Below are positions 1 to 7,418 of a DNA stretch of 64,000 nt, in pieces (position 1 is the first letter of the stretch; each line of letters begins with the position of its first letter). This stretch comes from Acerihabitans sp047324305 (lineage in GTDB: Bacteria; Pseudomonadota; Gammaproteobacteria; Enterobacterales; Enterobacteriaceae): contig NZ_CP178740.1 of assembly GCF_047324305.1 (NCBI RefSeq), positions 5,642,001-5,706,000 of the forward strand, read 5' to 3'. The translations under genes were made by a program, and so were the position numbers. Below the pieces are notes generated by a model, which did no database searches, had not been told where the DNA came from, and saw only the letters and a list, made by a program, of their open reading frames with translations.

Positions 1-698
1 CCGCCGTCCATGATGACCACCCGGTCGGCGACATTCCTGGCAAATTCCATCTCATGGGTCACCACGATCATGGTCATGCCCTGGCGCGCCAGGTCCTGCA
101 TTACGCTTAACACTTCGCCAATCATTTCGGGATCAAGGGCGCTGGTGGGTTCGTCAAACAGCATGACCTCCGGGTTCATCGCCAGCGCGCGCGCAATCGC
201 TACGCGCTGCTGCTGCCCGCCGGATAATTGCGTGGGGTAATAGGCTAATTTATCCGCCAGGCCCACCCGGGCCAATAATTCCGCGGCGTTGTCGCGCGCC
301 TGTTTTTTATTCATTCGCAGGACGCTTACCGGCGCTTCCATGACGTTTTGCAACGCGGTCATATGTGAAAACAAATTAAAGCGCTGAAAAACCATGCCGA
401 TGCGCTGGCGCAGCTTGGCGATATTTTTCTCGCTGTCTTCCTGCATCAGGCCGTTTTTCATGCGGTATCCCATCAGGGCGCCGCCGACGTGGATGGTGCC
501 CTGCTGAATTTTCTCCAACCGGTTGATACAGCGGATAAGCGTGGTTTTTCCCGAACCGGACGGGCCGATAATCACCGTAGTTTCGCCGGTTTTCACCGTC
601 AACGACACATTACGCAGTACCGGCAGTTCGCCATAGAATTTCATTACGTCACGGCAGACGACCGCATCCGGTAGGCTATCTGATTGATTAACGCTCAT
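1..698 (-). CDS. Polar amino-acid ABC transporter ATP-binding protein (C-terminus beyond window)
   Basis: GlnQ/HisP-type ATPase that drives uptake of a polar amino acid across the inner membrane. Seen: Walker A GPSGSGKTT at about residues 45-53, signature LSGGQQQR at about 158-165, Walker B ending DEP at about 182-184, and the switch histidine in VVTHE near 215. About 233 residues are visible; the family is about 245-260 aa, so only a short tail is missing at the left edge. The ATG at 698 overlaps the end of the permease gene by 11 bp, so the two are translationally coupled. HutC-type operators upstream of the operon suggest histidine or a related amino acid as substrate; that is inference. 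Confidence 0.93.
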   Translation of the reverse strand, partial: MSVNQSDSLPDAVVCRDVMKFYGELPVLRNVSLTVKTGETTVIIGPSGSGKTTLIRCINRLEKIQQGTIHVGGALMGYRMKNGLMQEDSEKNIAKLRQRIGMVFQRFNLFSHMTALQNVMEAPVSVLRMNKKQARDNAAELLARVGLADKLAYYPTQLSGGQQQRVAIARALAMNPEVMLFDEPTSALDPEMIGEVLSVMQDLARQGMTMIVVTHEMEFARNVADRVVIMDG

Positions 699-1485
699 CG
701 GCAAGCTCCGCTAAAAGAGATGAGGATTTTTTGGCACGCCGCTTTATGCTCGCCCCTTTTAAATGCCGGTTGAGATTTTTTTCCAACAGCATTTGGATGG
801 CGGTCCAGCACGCGGTCAGCAGCAAATAATAAATAGAGATGCCGAGATAAACCTCAAACGTCATAAAGGTGGCGGCCTGTAATTGCTCCGCGACACGAAA
901 CATTTCTGAAACACCGATAATACTGAGCAACGCCGTGGTCTTGAGCATATTATTAAATTGATTGCCTAGCGCGGGGACAATCACCGGGATGGTCTGCGGC
1001 AGAATAATGCGCCGCATCAGCAACCGCGGCGGCATGCCCAGCGCTTTGGCGGCCTCGGCCTGGCCGCTGTCGATGGATATAATGCCGGCGCGCGTAATTT
1101 CGCTCATATACGCCGCCTCGTGCAGGGCGAAAGACACAATGCCCGCGACCACCGCCCCGGAAATCATGAACGGCCCCAACGGCATCACGGCGGGGAAAAT
1201 ATCAAAACCCAGTAAATAGGGCAGGCCAAAATAAATCAGTACCAATTGTACCAATACCGGCGTGCCGCGAAAAAACCAAATATAAAGCTGGTTAAACGCC
1301 TTTAATATCCATAAGCGGCTTATTCCCGCCATTGCCAATGTAATACCTAATACCGTGCCAATAAGCTGGGACAGTACAGCGGAAACAATCGTTAATATCA
1401 GCCCCTGAAATAAAACGGCTTGCGGATGAAACACAAAATTCAGGAAAAATGGCAGATTAAATTGCATATGAATTTGATTTAGCAC
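688..1485 (-). CDS. Polar amino-acid ABC transporter permease (HisM/GlnP type)
   Basis: Inner-membrane permease of the amino-acid ABC transporter. Seen: about five hydrophobic segments and the EAA loop typical of the family (EAAKALGMPPRLLMRRIILPQ). I chose the GTG at 1485 because GAGGAG lies six bases upstream; this gives 265 aa and removes a 28-bp overlap with the binding-protein gene. An in-frame start at 1542 would add an arginine-rich, non-family N-terminus. It sits in an operon between the binding protein and the ATPase. Only one permease gene is present, so the transporter probably works with a permease homodimer. Confidence 0.9.
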   Translation of the reverse strand: MLNQIHMQFNLPFFLNFVFHPQAVLFQGLILTIVSAVLSQLIGTVLGITLAMAGISRLWILKAFNQLYIWFFRGTPVLVQLVLIYFGLPYLLGFDIFPAVMPLGPFMISGAVVAGIVSFALHEAAYMSEITRAGIISIDSGQAEAAKALGMPPRLLMRRIILPQTIPVIVPALGNQFNNMLKTTALLSIIGVSEMFRVAEQLQAATFMTFEVYLGISIYYLLLTACWTAIQMLLEKNLNRHLKGASIKRRAKKSSSLLAELADER

Positions 1486-1514
1486 GGTACGCTCCTCACA
1501 GCATGGCCGCCCCG

Positions 1515-2354
1515 TCAATCGCAGGGGTGTTCGCTGTCGCACAGGGCTACGCCATGTTCAATACCCCATTTCTGGACGATTTTCGTCATGGCGCCGGATG
1601 TATTCAGTTCATCCATTGCCGCCTGGATCGCCTGGCGCAGGTCGGTATTGTTTTTCACCATGGCCACCACCCACGTTTTGGCGGGCACCGGCATATCGAC
1701 AGTCTGGAATTTATTTTTGGCCTTCGACATGTAAAAATTAATCACCACCGTATCGCCGACCATGGCATCGGCGCGGCCCAGCAGCAAATCATGGAACGCG
1801 GCGACGTTGGTGCCCAACGACACCAGGGTAATCGCCGGTTTACCTTCGCTCACCAGTTTGTCGCTTTCCTGCTTGACCACCGACTCATTGCGGCTGCCCA
1901 TCAACGCCGCCACCCGGCGGCCCGAGAGATCCGCAAACGACGCCAGATGCAGGGGATTTCCCTTGACCACCAGCAGGCCGGACTTTACCCGCCAGTAATC
2001 CACCAGCCCATAGCGCTCCGCGCGTTCCGGGGTTTTCCCCAGGCTGGCCATGACCAGGTCGCACTTGCCGGTATCCAGCGCGGCAAAAATACCGGAAAAT
2101 TGATAATTATCGATCTGGGTTTTCACTCCCAGGGTCTTGCCCAGCGCATTCATAATATCCACCGCGGCGCCGCTGGGTGTTTTGCCGTCCTCGGCCATGC
2201 CTTCCGCCGGGGGGTTTTCCAGGTCGGAGCAAAAGGTCAGTTGCCCTTTCGCCTTGATATCCGCCGGTGCGGCGACGGCGGCGTTTGCCCACCCCGGCGC
2301 GATGCCGAACGACAGGCTTAACACGGTACCGATAATCAATTGTTTTTTATTCAC
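1515..2354 (-). CDS. Periplasmic amino-acid-binding protein of the ABC transporter
   Basis: Extracytoplasmic solute receptor (SBP_bac_3 family), 279 aa, first gene of the transporter operon. Seen: an N-terminal signal peptide with a Lys-Lys start, hydrophobic core and cleavage near WANA-AVAA (about residues 22-26), then the usual two-lobe fold with the segment LVMASLGKTPERAERYGLVDYW. The start is GTG at 2354, preceded by GGGAG. Cysteines in the N-terminal lobe (FCSDLENPP) and at the C-terminus (ALCDSEHPCD) could form disulfides in the periplasm. TGTATATACA-type sites at 2480 and 2579 lie upstream, so HutC control is likely. Confidence 0.9.
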   Translation of the reverse strand: MNKKQLIIGTVLSLSFGIAPGWANAAVAAPADIKAKGQLTFCSDLENPPAEGMAEDGKTPSGAAVDIMNALGKTLGVKTQIDNYQFSGIFAALDTGKCDLVMASLGKTPERAERYGLVDYWRVKSGLLVVKGNPLHLASFADLSGRRVAALMGSRNESVVKQESDKLVSEGKPAITLVSLGTNVAAFHDLLLGRADAMVGDTVVINFYMSKAKNKFQTVDMPVPAKTWVVAMVKNNTDLRQAIQAAMDELNTSGAMTKIVQKWGIEHGVALCDSEHPCD

Positions 2355-2479
2355 CCTGCTCTCCCGACACCTTGGTTGCTGTTGATAACGTCGTCACACG
2401 AGAATGATATCCAGGCCGTTAACATCTGTTTAACCCGATGAAATTGAACATACCGCCAGCAAAACGGGGCGTCAAGTTA

Positions 2480-2489
2480 TGTATATACA
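2480..2489. promoter_or_regulatory. HutC-type operator TGTATATACA
   Basis: Perfect 10-bp palindrome 126 bp upstream of the amino-acid-binding-protein start, in an AT-rich gap. HutC-family repressors are known to bind TGTA-N2-TACA-type palindromes. The same word recurs upstream of hyuA and of the 317-aa gene in this window. Binding here is inferred. Apart from this and the next site I see no gene or other signal in 2355-2668. Confidence 0.6.
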
Positions 2490-2578
2490 AATAAGATAAT
2501 TATATGGATGATTTTTGCGCTATTTTAGATAGATTTAAGTTAAATATTTGATTTTTATAAATATTATATTATTATTAG

Positions 2579-2588
2579 AGTATATACA
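2579..2588. promoter_or_regulatory. Second HutC-type operator, one-base variant AGTATATACA
   Basis: Nine of ten bases match TGTATATACA. It lies 99 bp beyond the perfect site at 2480 in the same AT-rich leader. Paired sites would allow cooperative binding or looping; this is inferred from position only. Confidence 0.45.
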
Positions 2589-2668
2589 TAAGATATCAAA
2601 TGTAGTGGCTTTTGACCGGATTGACTTCAGGACGGATAGATTTATATCGTTTGCGGGGGGATCTGCCG

Positions 2669-2975
2669 CGCCGGTGGGGGTTTGGTTTACGGCTGGTGGT
2701 AAGGACTATGTTGCGCCGGTGAAGGTTTCGCTTGCCGTGCGTTTGGTTGTTTTATGTAGTGCCGGGTGCCGGCAAGCGACAAAGAGGCCGTACCGCGACG
2801 GCCTCCTTGACCTCCGCGCGTCCGGCAGGTCGCGCGTCGCTGCGCGATGCCTTCCGCCGCCAGTTCCCCCGTTATGCACCGGCCCGGTTAGCGCTCCCGG
2901 CGCAACCGGGCCTTTCGCCGCTCCCGGCGGCTCATGCCGGGGTCACAGGCGCCGTCAGCGCGCTCTATGCCGGCC
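2669..2975. repeat. Left arm of a long imperfect inverted repeat
   Basis: About 300 bp of GC-rich DNA whose reverse complement is found again, with insertions, at 3460-4038. The best core, 2761-2832, matches the reverse complement of 3604-3675 at 71 of 72 bases. Inside the core is a hairpin AGGCCGT-N6-ACGGCCT at 2785-2804. A short open frame beginning MPCVWLFYVVPGAGKRQ runs through it, but it is better explained as repeat DNA than as a gene. This looks like a genome-dispersed intergenic repeat; the family is not recognised. Confidence 0.8.
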
Positions 2976-3459
2976 CGACTATCGCTGTCAGTAATAAATA
3001 GTAAGAAACAATAGCGCCGCTGTTGATAAGGAGAAGGAAGAGTGAGCCGGGAAGCTGACAATCATTGAGGTAAACAGCCGCAGCATGAAATTACAGCCCG
3101 CCAAACCCGGCCTATGCCCTAGTCCCCCGAATCTGTAAGCGTATTAGATACATCGCACCTGGCGCTTTTAATTTAAAGCCGGAAGCGAGCATATGGCATT
3201 AGACATTAGACATAGGGCTTTGGGCTTTGGGCTTTGGGCTTTGGGCTTTGGGCTTTGGGCTTTGGGCTTTGGGCTTTGGGCATTTAACGTTTAGCATTAG
3301 CCATTTGGCTTTGAGCATTTATCGTTTGGCATTAGCCATTAGCCATTAACCATCAGGCTGTAAACTTTATCGCAAAATGAATACTGATACCTTCCCGGTA
3401 AGTGCATGCCGCAAGAAACCCAAAAACGCTATTTTACTCACAGGCGATGGTGTTGACCT
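2976..3459. other. Spacer between the inverted-repeat arms, no gene seen
   Basis: About 480 bp without a credible coding frame. It contains the 7-bp tandem repeat at 3215-3281 and, on both sides of it, degenerate runs built from words such as GCATTAGCCATT (3195-3212 and 3290-3355). No promoter, RNA gene or transposase remnant was recognised. Confidence 0.6.
3215..3281. repeat. 7-bp tandem repeat (GGGCTTT), 9 full copies plus GGGC
   Basis: Nine uninterrupted copies of GGGCTTT followed by GGGC, with no mismatches. It lies inside the spacer of the inverted repeat and in no gene. The perfect identity suggests recent expansion by slippage, so copy number probably varies between isolates. Confidence 0.95.
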
Positions 3460-4038
3460 GGTGCCGGCATAGAGTGCGCCGGCGGCGCACATCGCGGCTG
3501 GATGAGCCGCCGGGAGCGGCGAAAGCTAAGGGCCGCGCCGGGAGCGCGTCCCGTGCGGTCCAAAAGCCGGGATGGGTGATGCCGGGAACCGCGCAGCGGC
3601 GCACGACCTGCCGGACGCGCGGAGGTCAAGGAGGCCGTCGCGGTACGGCCTCTTTGTCGCTTGCCGGTACCCGGCAACACATACGAACACCTCACGCACG
3701 GCAAGCGAAACCTTCGCGAGGCGACATATGCCCTAGCGCACCCTGACGCATGGCACCCTAACGCACGGCAAGCGAAACCTTCGCCGAGGCGATATATGCC
3801 CTAGCGCACCCTGACGCAGAGTACCTTAACGCACGGCAAACGAAACCTTCGCCGAGGCGATATATGCCCTAGCGCACCCTGACGCAGGGTACCTTAACGC
3901 ACGGCAAACGGAACCTTCGCCGAGGCGATATATGCCCTAGCGCACCCTGACGCAGGGTACCTTAACGCACGGCAAGCGAAACCCGCGCCACGGCAACATA
4001 AAGCTTACCGCCAACCGCAAACCAAACCCCCACCGGCA
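3460..4038. repeat. Right arm of the long inverted repeat, enlarged by tandem units
   Basis: Reverse-complement counterpart of 2669-2975. Positions 3460-3675 match the distal half of the left arm, and 3961-4038 match its proximal half (the CACCGGTGGGGGTTTGG portion). The extra length is the 68-bp tandem array at 3694-3964, which has only one counterpart unit in the left arm. A minus-strand open frame beginning MPCVRCSYVLPGTGKRQ mirrors the one in the left arm and is likewise not called as a gene. Confidence 0.75.
3694..3985. repeat. About 68-bp tandem repeat, four copies plus a partial fifth
   Basis: Units start at 3694, 3761, 3829, 3897 and 3965, each beginning ACGCACGGCAA and containing GCCCTAGCGCACCCTGACGCA. 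The first unit is 67 bp and the next three are 68 bp. Units 2-4 are nearly identical and unit 1 is more diverged. No open frame uses the array as protein repeats. It lies 3' of hutC, on the side away from its promoter. Confidence 0.9.
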
Positions 4039-4208
4039 CAACCTAATCCTTGCCCCAAGCCTCTCCGCCGGCTCCGGCGCGAACTCATCCATAAAGCGAC
4101 TATAGCGTCGAAACCCTTTAGCGCAATCCACCAGTATTCGAAGCACGCAGACGTGTTTATCACAATCCAGTGGCTCACAGGATGTCGGCCAAAAACACCG
4201 GGAGGGTT

Positions 4209-5036
4209 TCAGCCCGGGTTGGGCGTATCCCGCTGCAAATTCGCCGGGCTGGGCCCGAAACGCACTAAAAAGCGGTGGCGTTCCCCCGGATAAATCAAGC
4301 GCACAAAGGTGATCAGCTCCCCCGACAGCCAGGTGCGCCTGGCAATGGAAATGCACGCCGTGCCGGGCGATACCGATAATTGCCGCGCCAGCACATCGTC
4401 GGCGGAAATAGCGCGCAGGGAGTGCTCGCCTTCCGACCAGGGGATATTGCTTAACAACCAGCTGCCGGGCGGCATCTCGATAAACTCCTCCTGCGCCGCT
4501 TCCGGCACTACCGCCAGATTGATTTGGCGCGCCTCCAGGGCGAAAGGCAGGTTATCGGCGTAATGCATGACATCGATACATAGCATGCGTGCGTTAACGG
4601 GTATGCCGATATGTTCCGCTTCGACCGCGTCGGTAATAGTGCGGATGCCGCGCGACAGCAGCGAAAAACTGTACATGCTGTCGCTGGCCAGGACTTCGGC
4701 GCGAATATCCTGAATGGCCAGCAACGGCTCCTCGACACGCGGCATGGCGACGAAAGACCCTTTCCGGCGCTTGCGCACAATCATCCCGGCGGCCACCAGC
4801 GTCGACAGCGCTTTATTTACCGTCATTCGCGAGCATTGATAGACCGCCATCAATTCCTGTTCGGTGGGCACCCGATCGCCGGGATGCCACTCGTTGCTGA
4901 GGATTTTGTTTTTAATATCGTTCTGGATGCCCTGATGGATGGGCAGGGGTTTGACCCGCGAACGCTTAGGGATGAGCGGACTTGGCTCGGCGTGAGCGGG
5001 CGGGGCTTGGTGTAGCGGTGACTCGTTTTTGCTCAT
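4209..5036 (-). CDS. hutC: GntR/HutC-family repressor with UTRA domain
   Basis: Transcriptional repressor, 275 aa. Seen: a winged-helix GntR domain at about 32-97 (PIHQGIQNDIKNKIL...PTEQELMAVYQCSRMTVNKALSTL) and a UTRA effector domain at about 115-265 ending with the family-like ERHRFLVRFGPSP. HutC proteins are known to sense urocanate and repress hut genes. The gene is divergent from hyuA and hutH lies in the same cluster, so a histidine-related inducer is likely. It has TGTATATACA-type sites in its own promoter gap, consistent with autoregulation. The N-terminal 30 residues are longer than usual; an internal start is possible. Confidence 0.88.
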   Translation of the reverse strand: MSKNESPLHQAPPAHAEPSPLIPKRSRVKPLPIHQGIQNDIKNKILSNEWHPGDRVPTEQELMAVYQCSRMTVNKALSTLVAAGMIVRKRRKGSFVAMPRVEEPLLAIQDIRAEVLASDSMYSFSLLSRGIRTITDAVEAEHIGIPVNARMLCIDVMHYADNLPFALEARQINLAVVPEAAQEEFIEMPPGSWLLSNIPWSEGEHSLRAISADDVLARQLSVSPGTACISIARRTWLSGELITFVRLIYPGERHRFLVRFGPSPANLQRDTPNPG

Positions 5037-5067
5037 AATGGAGGTTTTCCCAAAGTATCAGCGATTA

Positions 5068-5077
5068 AGTATATACA
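5068..5077. promoter_or_regulatory. HutC-type operator near the hutC start (AGTATATACA)
   Basis: Nine of ten match to TGTATATACA, 32 bp upstream of the hutC ATG and so likely within its promoter or leader. It fits autorepression. Confidence 0.5.
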
Positions 5078-5130
5078 AAACAAAAAGCAAATTCGCGCTA
5101 TCATTTTTTCTTATTCATTTTTATCTTCGT

Positions 5131-5148
5131 TTTATGTATATACATAAA
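5131..5148. promoter_or_regulatory. HutC-type operator in the hutC-hyuA gap, 18-bp perfect palindrome
   Basis: TTTATGTATATACATAAA is a perfect palindrome with TGTATATACA at 5135-5144. It sits between the divergent hutC (start 5036) and hyuA (start 5365), so a bound dimer could act on both promoters. It is the most symmetrical of the seven sites. Confidence 0.65.
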
Positions 5149-5290
5149 ATAAGCCTATATGAACACGGCGTTTCCACCCCGATAAACACATTAATTTACT
5201 GTTTTAACGCTGCTTTATCATAGGATATTCGTATGAATATTGCTCTGTTTTTCATCATAATGATATTTACATCCCAGTTCTTTATTATAT

Positions 5291-5300
5291 TGTATATACC
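5291..5300. promoter_or_regulatory. HutC-type operator 65 bp upstream of hyuA (TGTATATACC)
   Basis: Nine of ten match to TGTATATACA. It is embedded in an AT-rich stretch (TTTATTATATTGTATATACC) that could also contain the hyuA -10 region, so a bound repressor would block polymerase. Confidence 0.5.
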
Positions 5301-5364
5301 AATAGACTTCATCAGGGCGCCATTTTCGCCGGGACGCGGCGTCGGCGGCACAAGGGCTAATCGC

Positions 5365-7416
5365 ATGATAAGAGTGGGAGTTGATATCGGCGGCACGTTC
5401 ACCGACTTTGTCGTCTGGCGCAGCGACGCGCGGCAGGCGCCGTTATATTGTTTTAAAGTGCCCTCCACTCCGCCCCATTTTGCCGAGGGTTTTAAACAGG
5501 GCTTCGAGCGGTTATTGTCGGCATTGGCCGTGGGGCCGGAAGAACCGGTGGTGGTCATGCACGGCACCACTGTGAGCACCAACGCCGTGATCGAGCGTTC
5601 ACAGCCGCCGGTCGCCCTGTTCGTCACCCAGGGATTTCGCGATATCCTGGAACTGCAGCGCCTGCGTCTGCTCGATCCCACCAATCTGCGCGGCACGCGC
5701 GGCCTGCCGTTGATCGAGCGGCACCAGGTTTTTGAAATACGCGAACGCATGGCGGCTGACGGCGGCGTTATCGACGCGCTGTCGGCGGAATCGGTGGCCG
5801 GCGCGGTGGCGCAGGTGGTGGCCGCCGGGCTCGACAGCATCGCCGTCGCCTATATCAACAGCTATCAGGATCCCCGCCATGAGCGGGAAACGCGCGCAGT
5901 GATCCGGCGGCTCGCGCCGTCCCTGGATGTCTGCCTGTCCAGCGAGGTGTGGCCGCGCCCCGGCGAATACGAGCGGGCGGTCAATGCGTTGCTTAATGTC
6001 TATGTTAAGCCCCGGATGTCCTCATACCTGGGGCAGATTGAACACTACCTGACCAGCCGTCTGCGCCACGTCCAGCTGTTTATCACCCGCTCCAACGGCG
6101 GGGCCATGTCCGCGCGCGAGGCGCGCCATTTCCCGGTGCATACGCTCCTGTCCGGCCCCGCTTCCGGGGTAACGGCGGCGCAGCTGATTACCCGCGCGGC
6201 GCCGGAGCAGCATTATCTGACGATGGATATGGGCGGCACCAGCACCGATATTTCCCTGATCCGCGCCGGCATGCCGACGGTGGTGGAGCAAACCGAGGTC
6301 GGCGAGTTCCCTCTGACCATGCCGGTTACCGGCATCGAGGCGATAGGCGCCGGCGGCGGTTCCATCGGCCGTTTCGACGGGCCGGTGTTCCGCGTCGGCC
6401 CCAAAAGCGCCGGCGCCTGGCCCGGCCCCGCCTGTTTTGCGCGCGGCGGCACCGAGCCTACCGTGACCGACGCCTACTTATTATGCGGTTATCTGGACGC
6501 CGCCACTTTTCTCGGCGGCGAGATGCCCCTGGACACCGCTGCGGCCCGCGCCGCCTTCGCTCCCCTGGCCGCGCGCATGGCCGCGACGGAGACGGACGCG
6601 GCCGGCGCCGCCATCGCCATCGCCACCTCCAATATGGTCGCCAGCGTATTGCCTTATCTGGCCCGCCACGGTGTCGATCCGCAGGACGTGACCCTGGTGG
6701 CGTTCGGCGGCAACGGCGCCATCCACGGTCCGCTGCTGGCGGCGGAAATCGGCATCCCACGGGTTATCGTGCCCAACAATCCGTCGGTGTTCTGCGCCGT
6801 GGGCGGCGTGGTCGCCGAACTGACCCATGACACCATCGCCATCGTACAGCAGGGCGCGATGGATACGGCGCGCTTGCAACAGACCTTTGCCGGGCTGGCG
6901 GACGCGGCCAGGGCCTGGCTGGCGCGGCAGACCGACCCCGGCAACGTGGTCGCGATCGCCCTGGAGTACTGGGCGGATATGCGCTATCGCGGCCAGTCGT
7001 TCCAGATCCCGGTGCGCATTGAGGCGGCCGCCCCAGACGGCATCAGCACCACGCTCGCCGTCGCCGCGTTTCACGCGGAGCATTTACGCTTGCATACCCA
7101 TGCCGATACGGAGGCGTCCGTTGAATTTATCGAACTGCGGGTGCGGGTGCGCGGCGCGCTGGCCGCGCCGGAAGGCAATGCGGCGACGCGGCCGGCGGGC
7201 GGCGGCCGACCCCGCCCCCGCGGCTTTCGGCGGCTGCATATCGGCGCGGCGTTGCTGGAGGATTGCCCGGTTTATGACCGCACCGTATTGGGAGTGGATG
7301 CCCAGGTACCGGGGCCGTGCATTATCAGCCAGAGCGACGCCACCGTGCTGGTCCCGCCCTTTTTTACCGCCAGGGTGCATGCCGGCGGCGACATTATCCT
7401 GACGCAGGAGCATTGA
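5365..7416 (+). CDS. hyuA: HyuA-type hydantoinase/oxoprolinase subunit A
   Basis: ATP-dependent cyclic-amide hydrolase subunit, the ATP-binding half of N-methylhydantoinase/5-oxoprolinase-type enzymes. It pairs with HyuB to open a lactam or hydantoin ring in the cytoplasm. Seen: N-terminal RVGVDIGGTFTDFVVW, then GTTVSTNAVIER, the phosphate-loop segment MDMGGTSTDISLI, and AFGGNGAIHGPLLAAEIGI. I chose ATG 5365 (683 aa) because AAGGG lies eight bases upstream and the family N-terminus begins here. The in-frame ATG at 5233 would add a hydrophobic stretch encoded by the operator region. hyuB follows after two bases. Substrate is not set by sequence. Confidence 0.9.
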   Translation: MIRVGVDIGGTFTDFVVWRSDARQAPLYCFKVPSTPPHFAEGFKQGFERLLSALAVGPEEPVVVMHGTTVSTNAVIERSQPPVALFVTQGFRDILELQRLRLLDPTNLRGTRGLPLIERHQVFEIRERMAADGGVIDALSAESVAGAVAQVVAAGLDSIAVAYINSYQDPRHERETRAVIRRLAPSLDVCLSSEVWPRPGEYERAVNALLNVYVKPRMSSYLGQIEHYLTSRLRHVQLFITRSNGGAMSAREARHFPVHTLLSGPASGVTAAQLITRAAPEQHYLTMDMGGTSTDISLIRAGMPTVVEQTEVGEFPLTMPVTGIEAIGAGGGSIGRFDGPVFRVGPKSAGAWPGPACFARGGTEPTVTDAYLLCGYLDAATFLGGEMPLDTAAARAAFAPLAARMAATETDAAGAAIAIATSNMVASVLPYLARHGVDPQDVTLVAFGGNGAIHGPLLAAEIGIPRVIVPNNPSVFCAVGGVVAELTHDTIAIVQQGAMDTARLQQTFAGLADAARAWLARQTDPGNVVAIALEYWADMRYRGQSFQIPVRIEAAAPDGISTTLAVAAFHAEHLRLHTHADTEASVEFIELRVRVRGALAAPEGNAATRPAGGGRPRPRGFRRLHIGAALLEDCPVYDRTVLGVDAQVPGPCIISQSDATVLVPPFFTARVHAGGDIILTQEH

Positions 7417-7418
7417 TT

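Noticed and set aside
1503..2321. 272-aa plus-strand frame opposite the amino-acid-binding protein
   Set aside because: Antisense shadow; histidine/arginine-rich with no start signal, while the opposite frame has a signal peptide and family motifs.
2548..3001. Open frames of 148 and 89 residues in the left repeat arm
   Set aside because: They lie in a duplicated inverted repeat, contain no recognisable domain and are arginine/proline rich; treated as repeat DNA.
3215..3281. Heptamer run as a CRISPR array or coding phase-variation tract
   Set aside because: No spacers or cas genes, and the unit is 7 bp and uninterrupted; it lies in no gene frame, so neither reading is supported.
2669..4038. 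Inverted arms as the ends of an insertion sequence
   Set aside because: Arms are about 300 bp, imperfect and enclose no transposase; no target-site duplication was found by eye.
5233..5364. Upstream in-frame ATG extending HyuA by 44 residues
   Set aside because: The added segment is AT-rich operator DNA, not family-like; ATG 5365 has a ribosome site and the canonical N-terminus.
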